The notes under the pieces were generated by a model that was not told where the DNA came from, searched no databases, and worked only from the letters and a program-made list of their open reading frames with translations. A stretch of DNA of 40,004 bases. It comes from an uncultured Mediterraneibacter sp. (GTDB lineage: Bacteria; Bacillota; Clostridia; Lachnospirales; Lachnospiraceae). Where the stretch lies: assembly GCA_944377745.1 (NCBI GenBank), contig CALWFV010000033.1, positions 1 to 40,004 of the forward strand, read 5' to 3'. This document shows, piece after piece, positions 1 to 8,789 of this stretch (the first letter of the stretch is position 1; every line of letters begins with the position of its first letter). A program made the position numbers and the translations under genes.

Positions 1-76
1 CCGCTTGCGGAACCGCATGAGCGGTGGTGTGAGAGGTCGGAAATTCCTCAATCAGAGGAATTTCCTCCTACTCGAT
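1..76 (+). ncRNA. 3' end of a group II intron (domains V and VI)
   Basis: Positions 1-26 fold into a short hairpin with a GAA-containing tip and a bulged 3' arm, like domain V of bacterial group II introns. Positions 39-49 and 55-65 form a perfect 11-bp stem with a five-base loop, followed by CCTACTCGAT, which matches the typical end of domain VI with a bulged branch-point A and a final AY. The 3' splice site would be just after position 76. The rest of the intron, including any reverse-transcriptase gene, would lie before the window. The call rests on remembered family structure, not on a covariance search. Confidence 0.6.
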
Positions 77-119
77 TTCTGGTAAAAAATGGAGAAATGC
101 AAAAACAGAAATAAAAAAG

Positions 120-148
120 TTGACAGATAAAGAATTTTGTAATAGAAT
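120..148 (+). promoter_or_regulatory. Sigma-A promoter upstream of the wall hydrolase
   Basis: TTGACA at 120-125 and TAGAAT at 143-148 are separated by exactly 17 bases, a near-consensus vegetative promoter. It would give a leader of about 100 nt before the hydrolase gene at 255. A second, weaker -10 (TATATT at 200-205) has no good -35 and could be an activator-dependent start. Confidence 0.65.
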
Positions 149-154
149 AGCCCC

Positions 155-180
155 TGTAACAATTTTGTAATATCTGTAAT
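155..180 (+). promoter_or_regulatory. Candidate WalR (YycF) box
   Basis: TGTAAC at 155-160 and TGTAAT at 166-171 are spaced by five bases. This matches the Firmicutes WalR consensus, a direct repeat of TGTWAH separated by five. Further TGTAAT half-sites lie at 138-143 and 175-180. The WalRK two-component system controls cell-wall hydrolase genes in Firmicutes, and the next gene is one. Relative to the promoter at 120-148 the box would overlap the start site (repression). Relative to the weaker -10 at 200 it would sit in an activator position. Confidence 0.4.
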
Positions 181-254
181 AAAAATGAAAACAACTACAT
201 ATATTTTAATTAAGATACGTGTAAAGATATTGCAATAAGTTAGAGGAGGAGTAT

Positions 255-899
255 ATGAAACAACATAAAAACAGGCGGATCCTTATGCCTATTTATGCCG
301 CCGCAACAAGTATGACGATCCTGACAGGCTTTACAAGCTTTGCAGCAGAGACAGAACCGATCAGTGTTCAGCCGTCAGTCTCGAGGGAGGAGACAGCGGA
401 ATGGGGATTTTCCGATATTGCAGGGGAGATGCACGAGGAAGTCCTTGCTGACACGAAAACAGCGGCGGAGGAAGCACGCGAGGCATATATTAAAAAGGAG
501 GAGGAGAGAAAAGCCGCAGAGGAAGCTGCGCGTATTGCCGCGGAGAAGGCAGCCGCTGAAGCAGCTGCGCAGGCGGATAAAGAACTTCTGGCTTCCCTGA
601 TCTTCTGTGAAGCGGGAAATCAGCCTTATGAGGGCCAGGTAGCAGTTGGTGCAGTGGTCATGAACCGTGTGAAGAGCGGATCCTATCCGGATTCGATCGC
701 TGACGTCATTTACCAGTCCGGACAGTTTACTCCGGCGATGACAGGATGGCTTGATTCTGTCCTGGCAAGCGGAGGTTATACAGAGTCTGCTATGCAGGCG
801 GCGGAAGACGCCCTTGCGGGCAGCAATCCGGTGGGAGACTGCCTCTACTTCAGCACAGGCGGCTGGGGAATGCAGATTGGCGATCATTTCTTTCATTAA
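255..899 (+). CDS. Secreted cell-wall hydrolase, SleB/CwlJ family
   Basis: The 214-aa product starts with a basic stretch and a hydrophobic signal segment (about residues 9-30, ending near FAAETEP), so it should be exported. Residues about 65-110 are Ala/Glu/Lys-rich and probably form a helical linker. The C-terminal ~100 residues match the Hydrolase_2 (SleB/CwlJ) fold: FCEAGNQPYEGQVAVGAVVM holds the expected catalytic glutamate, followed by VMNRV and a YFSTGG segment. Members cleave peptidoglycan, often as lytic transglycosylases in spore cortex lysis, but vegetative relatives are common in Lachnospiraceae and the linker fits that. The start is set by GAGGAGG just before ATG 255. The gene is monocistronic, with its own promoter and a possible WalR box upstream and a strong hairpin after it. 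Confidence 0.85.
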   Translation: MKQHKNRRILMPIYAAATSMTILTGFTSFAAETEPISVQPSVSREETAEWGFSDIAGEMHEEVLADTKTAAEEAREAYIKKEEERKAAEEAARIAAEKAAAEAAAQADKELLASLIFCEAGNQPYEGQVAVGAVVMNRVKSGSYPDSIADVIYQSGQFTPAMTGWLDSVLASGGYTESAMQAAEDALAGSNPVGDCLYFSTGGWGMQIGDHFFH

Positions 900-939
900 T
901 ATAATGTAGAAACACAAAATTTTATACAGACAGTGAGCA

Positions 940-983
940 AGAAGCTCCTGATAAGGACTGGCAGTCTCTTATCAGGAGCTTCT
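940..983. terminator. Perfect 16-bp hairpin after the hydrolase gene
   Basis: Positions 940-955 and 968-983 are perfectly complementary with a 12-base loop. It lies about 40 bases after the hydrolase stop. No run of T follows, so it may act as an RNA stabiliser or a non-canonical terminator. Confidence 0.5.
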
Positions 984-1051
984 GCGTGTGATATACTGGA
1001 TGCGTTATATAGAACATATTTCTGAGATCATTATTTTGGAGGAAAAGGAAA

Positions 1052-1543
1052 ATGAAGGTAAAAGTGAGAAAATAAGAGGTCTGTGATACGATCCTGGCCG
1101 TAAATATATGGAATCAGGTTGTTGAAGAAGGCGTTGCATTTCCACAGGAAGAAATGCTGACAGAGGAGACGGGAAAGGCGTTTTTTGAAGAACAGTCCTT
1201 TACCGGGATCGCGTATGACGACGAAACGGGGGAAGTCGTGGGGATGTATATCCTGCATCCGAACAATGTAGGAAGATGCGGACATATCTGTAATGCAAGC
1301 TACGCGGTGAGGCGGGATCTGCGTGGAAACCGGATCGGTGAGACGCTGGTCACACATTGCCTGAAGACTGCAAAGGAGATGGGGTTTAAGATCATGCAGT
1401 TTAACGCGGTGGTGCGTAGCAACACCTATGCACTTCGGTTGTATAAAAAGCTTGGATTTGTGCAGCTTGGGGTTATCCCGGAGGGATTCAGGATGAAGGA
1501 TGGGCATTATGAGGATATCGTTCCACATTACTGTGTTTTGTAA
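1052..1543 (+). pseudogene. GNAT-family N-acetyltransferase with a premature stop
   Basis: A strong ribosome binding site (GGAGG at 1038-1042) precedes ATG 1052, but codon 8 is TAA (1073-1075). The same frame then continues without interruption as an N-terminal GNAT segment (IWNQVVEEGVAFPQEE) into the rest of the fold: GMYILHPNN, SYAVRRDLRGNRIGETL with the acetyl-CoA-binding loop (R-x-x-x-G-x-G/I), and the C-terminal YALRLYKKLGFVQLG. The part after the stop could start at ATG 1154, but that would lack the first strand and helix. The family transfers acetyl groups from acetyl-CoA to amines; the substrate here is unknown. It is either a recent nonsense pseudogene or a gene expressed only by reinitiation or readthrough. 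A sequencing error is the other explanation. Confidence 0.7.
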
Positions 1544-1615
1544 ATTGTGTCCAATTTGTGTCCGGTGCCGTGTACTTGGTACAAAGTACACGGCACCTGT
1601 TAAAAAAATCACAAA
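1544..1615. repeat. Palindromic intergenic repeat, copy 1
   Basis: GGTGCCGTGTAC at 1564-1575 and its exact complement at 1586-1597 form a 12-bp stem with a 10-base loop. The hairpin is flanked by TTTGTG to the left and CACAAA to the right (about 1554-1615), giving short outer inverted ends, with GTTAAAAAAATCAC on the right side. The element begins at the stop codon of the broken acetyltransferase. Two more copies lie at 3319-3401 and 23292-23347. Confidence 0.75.
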
Positions 1616-1759
1616 TCTCATGCGATGTTTTCTGAATAACTTCTTTACATTCAAATCAGTATTTCCCAATGAATTTAAAGAGAAAATGTCCCCAAATGCT
1701 TTTCTGTGGTGTGTATATATCAGATAGAGAAATTTGTTTGTGGAACTGGGGGGATGGAA

Positions 1760-2212
1760 ATGGACGAAGAACTGCTCCTGAAGTATATGGACCAGCTGTA
1801 TCGGATCGCATTTTTTATGACTTCGAACAGTCACGATGCGGAAGATGCGGTCCAGGAGACGTGTATCAGATATTTTATGCGGGAACGCGGATTTCATGAT
1901 GAAGAGCATGTCCGGGCGTGGCTGATACGGGTATGTATCAATCAGTGTCGAAACCAGATCAGGAGAGCAAAAAGACATCCGCTTATAGAGTATGACGGGA
2001 AGGAAAAGGTATTTGGAAATGATGCTGAAGTCCTGGAAATTATGGATGCGGTACACAGACTGCCGGACAGGCTGAAAGATACGGTCATTCTTTATGCAGT
2101 GGGAGGTTACAGTGTGAGAGAAACCGCGGAAATATTGAGGATTTCAGAAGAGGCTGTGAAAAAGCGGCTTCAGCGGGGACGTAAGATTTTGAAGAAAGTA
2201 TTGGGGGAATAA
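1760..2212 (+). CDS. ECF-type RNA polymerase sigma factor
   Basis: The ~150-aa product has region 2 (LLLKYMDQLYRIAFFMTSNS, then DAEDAVQETCIRYF) and a C-terminal region 4 helix-turn-helix (LPDRLKDTVILYAVGGYS, then AEILRISEEAVKKRLQRGR), the normal length and layout of extracytoplasmic-function sigma-70 factors. ATG 1760 is preferred because a GGGGGG run at 1748-1753 ends directly at the alternative ATG 1754 and sits at a workable distance from 1760. The next gene begins two bases after the stop and encodes a membrane protein with a cytoplasmic N-terminus, a typical sigma/anti-sigma pair. Such pairs sense envelope stress in Firmicutes; the signal here is unknown. I see no clear autoregulated promoter in the ~150 bases upstream. 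Confidence 0.88.
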   Translation: MDEELLLKYMDQLYRIAFFMTSNSHDAEDAVQETCIRYFMRERGFHDEEHVRAWLIRVCINQCRNQIRRAKRHPLIEYDGKEKVFGNDAEVLEIMDAVHRLPDRLKDTVILYAVGGYSVRETAEILRISEEAVKKRLQRGRKILKKVLGE

Positions 2213-2214
2213 AG

Positions 2215-3318
2215 ATGGAGCGAATTCAGAAAATTGCAAAAAGAGTGGAAATGAACGAAGAAAAAAAGAAAATGATTTTGGAGAACAGCAGAAAGGAGGC
2301 GACAGAACGTAGCGGGATGAGAAAGAGGATGAGGCTGGCGGGAGCTGTAGCAGCTGCATGTCTGATCCTGTCAGTGCTGTTCTATGAAGGTACTACAAAT
2401 ATGTGCGAAATGGTATCCGGGTTTACTGTGTATGCAAAAGAAGCTGAGGGGATGCAGAAGGTTGATCTGACCAGGGATGGTACGGTGAGGCTGGAAAAAA
2501 CGGAGACGCCTCTCGGTGAAGGATATGAGATTGAAGTTTTGCTGGATGAGGGATGGGAGTATGTCTGTACTCCCTCAGAAGAAAACTCGGGGCTTGAGAC
2601 TGTTTTTACTCAGGGAGATACGCTTTACTGGCTGCCGGACGGCGGTTGGATTGACAGCGCAGAAATATATGATGAAAATGGGGAGAAACTGGACTGGAAA
2701 TCCGAGACCGTGACGGACAGTGTGGATATTGTGTACAGTGTGTTTGATGAGGATGAGAATCTCAGATATACTGTGAAGCTGCAGCTGTCCCGGCAGGAGG
2801 GGGAAGCGGATCTGACAGTTCTGGGAGTAGACTCATATCCGACAGAGAGCAAAACACTTGATGTGATCACAGAACCGGATGAGATCAGCCGGATCGCAGA
2901 GGAGAATCCGAGAGTAAAAGAGGCGCTGTTAGAAAATGAAGTGCTGGCGGAGATTACGGAAGTAACTGAAAGCAGGGAGGCTGAAGAAATATACAGGAAT
3001 GATCCTGACGTTGAGACTGCTCTGGACCAAAATGACAGAGCATGTCTTGTCTTTATTTCGGGAGAAGGTGCAAAGATAAGAAAAAATCCGGATATGAAGA
3101 GTGAGTGCGCCGTAGAAATCGGGACGAATGAAAGAATCTGGGCGGTTCTGAGCGGAGACTATGTGATCAAAGATAAATTTCTCTGGTGGGAAGTGTTGGA
3201 CAGTTCTAAAGAGTGCTCTGGATGGATTGCCGGTGATTATCTGTATCTTTATCCTGGTGAACCGGATGTGGAAGATGTAGAGGTGGATATGGAGATATTC
3301 CAATATAAGAGAGGTTGA
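2215..3318 (+). CDS. Membrane anti-sigma-like protein with extracellular SH3-like domain
   Basis: The 367-aa protein has a charged cytoplasmic N-terminus of ~40 residues, one transmembrane helix (about 42-60, LAGAVAAACLILSVLFY) and a long extracytoplasmic part. Residues about 75-260 look like a DUF4179-type beta-rich ectodomain, recognised only by general layout. The C-terminal ~65 residues resemble a bacterial SH3 domain (GEGAKIRKNPDMKSE, then WWEVLDSSKECSGWIAGDYL), a fold that often binds peptidoglycan. Gene order and topology suggest it holds the ECF sigma factor at the membrane and releases it on a wall signal sensed outside. No zinc-binding anti-sigma motif (HxxxCxxC) is seen in the short N-terminus, so the inhibitory contact would have to be different. 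It is translationally coupled to the sigma gene. Confidence 0.65.
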   Translation: MERIQKIAKRVEMNEEKKKMILENSRKEATERSGMRKRMRLAGAVAAACLILSVLFYEGTTNMCEMVSGFTVYAKEAEGMQKVDLTRDGTVRLEKTETPLGEGYEIEVLLDEGWEYVCTPSEENSGLETVFTQGDTLYWLPDGGWIDSAEIYDENGEKLDWKSETVTDSVDIVYSVFDEDENLRYTVKLQLSRQEGEADLTVLGVDSYPTESKTLDVITEPDEISRIAEENPRVKEALLENEVLAEITEVTESREAEEIYRNDPDVETALDQNDRACLVFISGEGAKIRKNPDMKSECAVEIGTNERIWAVLSGDYVIKDKFLWWEVLDSSKECSGWIAGDYLYLYPGEPDVEDVEVDMEIFQYKRG

Positions 3319-3401
3319 ATTGTGTCCGGTGCCGTGTACCTTGTACAAAGTGCACGGCACCTATGACGCAGGTACACGACACCCGTTAAAAAAATCACAA
3401 T
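3319..3401. repeat. Palindromic intergenic repeat, copy 2
   Basis: GGTGCCGTGTAC at 3328-3339 pairs with GTGCACGGCACC at 3350-3361 with one wobble. The outer ends AATTGTG and CACAATT are exact complements. The right part (GTTAAAAAAATCACAA) is the same as in copy 1. The element starts at the anti-sigma stop codon and runs into the last codon and stop of topB on the other strand, so it separates two converging genes. Confidence 0.75.
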
Positions 3402-5641
3402 TTTATGTTCTTAAATGCATCCGCAAACGCAGTGTTGATCGGCTCTTTTGTCTCTTTTGCCTGCTTCTTCATATAGTTGGCGACATCCCGTTTGTTGACG
3501 CCTCGCCCTTCTTTCGCCCGGCGCTCCTGGAAAGCGGTAAGTTTTTCTTTATGTCCGCAGGAGCAGACAAACCGCTGCGCGTCGCCCTTTCCTACGAGCT
3601 CCATCTTCTTGTGGCAGACCGGGCAGCGGGCGTTGGTGTGCCGGGAGATAGTCTCCCGGTATCCACATTCTCTGTCCTGGCAGACCAGCATCTTCCCGTG
3701 CTTTCCGTTGACTTCCAGCATGAATTTCCCGCACTGGGGGCACTTGTGCCGGGTCAGGTTATCGTGGCGGAAGGTGCCGGAGGCGCTGCGGATCTCCTGG
3801 ATCAGGGATTTCGTATAGTCCTCGATCTCAGACATGAACTTCCGGTCGGATTCCTTCCCCTTTGCGATCGCCTGGAGACGGAGTTCCCACTGAGCGGTCA
3901 GTTCCGGGCTTTTGAGATCAGCGGGGACAAGGGAGAGGAGCTGGCGCCCTTTGGACGTGATGTGGATCTCATTTCCCTTCTTTTCCATGAGAAAATTGTT
4001 GAACAGCTTCTCGATGATATCCGCCCGGGTGGCGACGGTCCCAAGCCCTCCGGTCTCGCCCAGAGTGCGGACCAGCTTCTTATCTTTATGCTCCATATAT
4101 TTTACCGGGTTTTCCATTGCCGCAATGAGCGTGCCTTCTGTGAAATATGCCGGCGGCTTTGTCTTTCCTTCTGTGACCTTGAGAGAGGTGACAGTCAGAT
4201 CCGCACCCTCCCGGATCACAGGGAGAACGGCGTTGGATGGATCAGACGCAGAAAGCAGATCCCGGTCTGCGAAAAGATCAGAAGAGAATCCGGATGACCC
4301 GTCCCCGTCGTCATCCTCCTCCATATCCTGCCATCCTGCTTCATATACTTCCTTCCACCCTGCCTTCAGGATCACATTTCCCTTTGCATGGAACTGTTCC
4401 GTCCCTATCGTCCCGGTGATCGATGTCTCTTCGTACTCACATGCAGGGGAGAGAACAGCGAGAAAACGGCGGACAACCAGGTCGTAGATCTTTCTCTCGT
4501 CACTGCTCATGTGTTCCAGCTGGACATACTGCTCTGTGGGGATGATGGCGTGATGGTCTGAAACTTTTGCGTTGTCAACGAAAGATTTGTTTGCCCGGAT
4601 CTCCTGCATGGACAGACGTGCCGCCGCTTTTCTGTAAGGTCCCACGGCACATGCCTTCAGCCGTTCTTTCAGCGTCCCAACCATATCGGATGTAAGGTAC
4701 CGGGAATCCGTCCTGGGGTAAGTCAGGACTTTGTGGTTCTCGTACAGGCGCTGCATGATGTTCAGAGTCATCTTTGCGGAGTAGCCGTATCTCTGGTTCG
4801 CCTCCCGCTGGAGCGCTGTCAGGTCGTAGAGAGCGGGGGAGAAGGTTTTCTTTGCTTTTTTCTTTACTTCTGTGACATGCAGTTTATCTCCTGCGTTTCG
4901 GTAAATGGCGTCGATCCGGTCCCGGTCAAAGGTGCGGCCGGAATTTGTTTTACTGTCCGCCCAGGTAAATGTGACCTTTCCGGCGGAAGCTTTTAATCCA
5001 TAATAGGTCTGCGGCCTGAATTTTCGGATCTCATCCTCCCGCGCCGCGATCATGGCGAGGGTGGGAGTCTGGACCCTGCCGCAGGAGAGCTGTGCATTGT
5101 ACTTGCATGTCAGCGCGCGGGTAGCGTTGATGCCTACCACCCAGTCGGACTCAGCCCGGGCAACCGCCGCGTGATAGAGGTTTTCGTAATCCTTACCCGG
5201 CCTGAGATGAGCGAATCCCTCCCGGATCGCCTTGTCTGTGACGGAAGAGATCCACAGTCGTTTCAGAGGCTTCTGGTTCCCCGCCTTGTCAAGGATCCAC
5301 CGTGCCACCAGTTCGCCCTCTCTCCCGGCGTCGGTGGCGATGATGATGTCAGATACATCCTTCCGGAAGATCTGCTCTTTTACTGCATGGTACTGTTTTG
5401 AGGTCTGTTTGATGACGACCAGTTTCCAGTGTTTCGGCAGCATGGGAAGAGTATCCATGTTCCATGTCTTATACTGCTCCCCATACTGTTCCGGGTCCGC
5501 AAGGGTCACCAGATGGCCCAGAGCCCAGGTGACGATATAGTCTTTTCCTTCCATATATGAACTGGTTTTCTTTCCGCAGCCAAGGACACGGGCAATGTCC
5601 CTTGCCACGGACGGTTTTTCTGCGATCACAAGATGTTTCAT
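3395..5641 (-). CDS. topB: DNA topoisomerase III (type IA)
   Basis: The 748-aa protein is a full-length type IA topoisomerase that relaxes negative supercoils and decatenates DNA by cutting one strand. The TOPRIM domain lies at the N-terminus (MKHLVIAEKPSVARDIA, then IATDAGREGELVARWI). The active-site tyrosine is in LTYPRTDSRYLT near residue 320. The C-terminus carries two or more zinc-ribbon units (CPQCGKFMLEV, CQDRECGYRE, CPVCHKKMEL, CSCGHKEKL) that bind single-stranded DNA. The start is supported by GAGGAG a few bases before the ATG at 5641 on the minus strand. It is a single gene between the repeat element and the YitT gene. TopB copies also occur on conjugative elements, but no such genes are seen here. 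Confidence 0.95.
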   Translation of the reverse strand: MKHLVIAEKPSVARDIARVLGCGKKTSSYMEGKDYIVTWALGHLVTLADPEQYGEQYKTWNMDTLPMLPKHWKLVVIKQTSKQYHAVKEQIFRKDVSDIIIATDAGREGELVARWILDKAGNQKPLKRLWISSVTDKAIREGFAHLRPGKDYENLYHAAVARAESDWVVGINATRALTCKYNAQLSCGRVQTPTLAMIAAREDEIRKFRPQTYYGLKASAGKVTFTWADSKTNSGRTFDRDRIDAIYRNAGDKLHVTEVKKKAKKTFSPALYDLTALQREANQRYGYSAKMTLNIMQRLYENHKVLTYPRTDSRYLTSDMVGTLKERLKACAVGPYRKAAARLSMQEIRANKSFVDNAKVSDHHAIIPTEQYVQLEHMSSDERKIYDLVVRRFLAVLSPACEYEETSITGTIGTEQFHAKGNVILKAGWKEVYEAGWQDMEEDDDGDGSSGFSSDLFADRDLLSASDPSNAVLPVIREGADLTVTSLKVTEGKTKPPAYFTEGTLIAAMENPVKYMEHKDKKLVRTLGETGGLGTVATRADIIEKLFNNFLMEKKGNEIHITSKGRQLLSLVPADLKSPELTAQWELRLQAIAKGKESDRKFMSEIEDYTKSLIQEIRSASGTFRHDNLTRHKCPQCGKFMLEVNGKHGKMLVCQDRECGYRETISRHTNARCPVCHKKMELVGKGDAQRFVCSCGHKEKLTAFQERRAKEGRGVNKRDVANYMKKQAKETKEPINTAFADAFKNIKL

Positions 5642-5715
5642 ATGATAATTCTCCTCGTCAGACTGCTGTCTGTTTCTATTTGATTCCGGTCAATTCCGAA
5701 ATGAGATGAAAGCCG

Positions 5716-5801
5716 GGCAGGCCAGGCTATAGCTGTGAAAGCCCGCCTGTCAGGCTGCAGCTGTGAAAACCCGGTAAGCCAGGTTATACGCTGTGGAAGC
5801 C
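5716..5801. repeat. Three ~29-bp tandem repeats at the 3' end of the YitT gene
   Basis: Three imperfect units start at 5716, 5745 and 5773, each with a core like CAGGCTATAGCTGTGAAAGC. The unit at 5773-5801 covers the last codons (Gly-Phe-His-Ser-Val) and stop of the YitT gene, so the others look like duplications of the gene's tail into the intergenic region. Confidence 0.7.
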
Positions 5802-6626
5802 TTTTCCGATGATCTCGCTTGTATTTGAGATCAGGATAAAGGCATCCGGTTCATTCTGCTTGATAAAGTTTCTGAGCCGCACCGCCTGCACCCGGTTGAG
5901 CGCGGTCAGTATGATGTGCTTTTCCTTTCCGGAATAGGCTCCGCGTGCCTCGAACACACTGGCGCTGCGGACAAGGGTATGGACGATGTAATCGCAGATC
6001 GGCTCAGGATGGTCGCACACGACAGTGAAATATTTCGACAGGTTAAAACTCTCGATAAAGGTATCCACCATGAAGGAACGGATCGCCAGTCCGAGAAGGG
6101 AATAGAGACCTGTCTCAACGTCGAATACAAAGAAGCTGAACGCAGTGATCACAGCGTCTGTGATCAGCAGCGCACGGCCGATATCAAAACTTGAGTATTT
6201 TTTCAGGATCATGGCAATAATATCGGTACCGCCGCTGGAAGAACCGATATTGAAAAGAACAGCGGAGCCCAGCGCCGGAAGGGCAATGGCGAAACACAGC
6301 TCCAGCATGGGCTGGTCTGTGAGCGGTCCGTTCATCGGCCAGATACGTTCCATGACAGAAAGAGCCAGCGACAGCAGGATGCTGCAGTAAGCTGTCTTTG
6401 CGGCGAATTTTTTTCCGAGTATAAGCATCCCTATCACCAGAAGGATCATGCTGGCGATCAGGTTGAAATCACTGGCGGAGATAACTCCGGTCTTTGCCAC
6501 AAGGACTGCAAGGCCGGTGATGCCCCCGAACGTAAAGTTGTTGGTAAATTTGAAAAAATAGGTTCCGACTGCCATAATCAGCGTGCTTCCGGTCAGAAGC
6601 AGAAAGTATTTGATCTTGATTTTCAT
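5784..6626 (-). CDS. YitT-family membrane protein (DUF161 + DUF2179)
   Basis: The 280-aa protein has about five or six hydrophobic helices in the first ~170 residues (FLLLTGSTLIMAVGTYFF, then GGITGLAVLVAKTG, then MILLVIGMLILG) with the glycine-rich GSSSGGTDIIA signature of the YitT family. A soluble C-terminal domain of ~90 residues follows (ILTALNRVQAVRLRNFIKQN, then DAFILISNTSEIIGKGFH), which is DUF2179. The transported substrate of the family is not established. ATG 6626 is chosen over an upstream ATG (6656) because AGGGGGAAC lies at the right distance. It is monocistronic on the minus strand, and its last codons lie inside the tandem repeat described separately. Confidence 0.88.
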   Translation of the reverse strand: MKIKIKYFLLLTGSTLIMAVGTYFFKFTNNFTFGGITGLAVLVAKTGVISASDFNLIASMILLVIGMLILGKKFAAKTAYCSILLSLALSVMERIWPMNGPLTDQPMLELCFAIALPALGSAVLFNIGSSSGGTDIIAMILKKYSSFDIGRALLITDAVITAFSFFVFDVETGLYSLLGLAIRSFMVDTFIESFNLSKYFTVVCDHPEPICDYIVHTLVRSASVFEARGAYSGKEKHIILTALNRVQAVRLRNFIKQNEPDAFILISNTSEIIGKGFHSV

Positions 6627-6725
6627 CTGTCTGTTCCCCCTGTTATTTATATACACCTAAACGAATTGTAATCTCTGGAATATAAAAAGTCAACGCATTA
6701 ACAGGCAGGCGGCAGGAAATAATAA

Positions 6726-8066
<1,341 letters not shown>

Positions 8067-8074
8067 TCCAAAGA

Positions 8075-8125
8075 GGTCAGGTCCATGTGCAAAGGGGGCA
8101 GACCCTTTTGCACATGGACCTGACC
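8075..8125. terminator. Very stable hairpin after enolase
   Basis: Positions 8075-8093 (GGTCAGGTCCATGTGCAAA) are exactly complementary to 8107-8125. With a one-base bulge the stem extends to about 22 pairs with a short loop. It is followed by CTTTTGCG, a weak T-run. It could end enolase transcription, but its length and clean symmetry also fit a mobile palindromic unit. Confidence 0.6.
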
Positions 8126-8145
8126 CTTTTGCGCCTTCTTCCCTA

Positions 8146-8207
8146 TTGACAAAGGACAGAGTTATATGTACTATTGTATTAAAATGATAATACAATAATA
8201 ATACAAT
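8146..8207 (+). promoter_or_regulatory. Promoter and palindromic operator of the PH-domain operon
   Basis: TTGACA (8146-8151), a 17-base spacer and TACTAT (8169-8174) form a good promoter. ATTGTATTA (8173-8181) and TAATACAAT (8188-8196) form an exact inverted repeat over the start site, and a second TAATACAAT follows at 8199-8207. The layout suggests repression; the site resembles operators of GntR-type (YtrA-like) regulators, but the regulator is not in the window. Confidence 0.6.
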
Positions 8208-8246
8208 AAGGGCGGGATATTTTCTGCCGGTGTTCAGGAGGAGATC

Positions 8247-8789
8247 ATGGGGAAAGAATATGGATCAAAGGAAAGCCGGACAGGCGCGGCAACATATGAA
8301 AAACTTTCAAAGCGGGCGCTTTACTGTATGTATCTGGCAGGGGCGGCAGGGGGAGCTGTCATCCTTGCCATCATAGGGGCGGTCAATGTGTTCTGGCTGT
8401 TTCCGGAGGAGATCACGGTGGGAAAGTGGATCTCCCTCGGACTTGCCGCTGCCACTCTGCTGGAGGTCCTGGTCAGCCCTTACTTCAGATACCACCGCTA
8501 CCGGTACAGCATCAACGAGGAGTGCATTGACATTATAGAGGGGTATCTGTTTGTCAAGCGCAGTATCGTGCCGATCGAGAGGATACATAAACTTCAGAAC
8601 GCGAAAGGGCCTTTTGACCAGATCTTTAAAGTGGCGAAAGTGATCGTGACCACAGGAGGAGGGGACGTGACGCTTTCTTTTGTGGAGGAAGAGAAGGCGG
8701 AGCAGATTGCGGACAGTCTCCGAAGGAGGATCAATGAGATCGTGAAGGAGCAGAGGGCAGAGGAGAGAGCGGAAGATGGAAGAGAATAG
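8247..8789 (+). CDS. Membrane protein with bacterial PH domain (YdbS-like)
   Basis: The 180-aa protein has two transmembrane helices (about residues 30-52 and 60-78) followed by a bPH2 domain of the YdbS type (YSINEECIDIIEGYLFVKRS, then IERIHKLQNAKGPFDQIF, then VIVTTGGGDVTLSFVEE) and a charged helical tail. In Bacillus, YdbS and YdbT form a membrane pair reported to affect bacteriocin resistance; a molecular role is not settled. GGAGGAGATC precedes ATG 8247. The gene overlaps the next one by 14 bases, so the two products are surely made together. Confidence 0.8.
   Translation: MGKEYGSKESRTGAATYEKLSKRALYCMYLAGAAGGAVILAIIGAVNVFWLFPEEITVGKWISLGLAAATLLEVLVSPYFRYHRYRYSINEECIDIIEGYLFVKRSIVPIERIHKLQNAKGPFDQIFKVAKVIVTTGGGDVTLSFVEEEKAEQIADSLRRRINEIVKEQRAEERAEDGRE

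Noticed and set aside
1031-2056. A 341-aa open frame on the minus strand
   Set aside because: It runs across the acetyltransferase, the palindromic repeat and the sigma gene, so it cannot be a natural gene.
3320-4297. A 325-aa open frame on the plus strand
   Set aside because: It lies wholly over the topB coding region on the other strand and starts inside the palindromic repeat; topB has clear family motifs.
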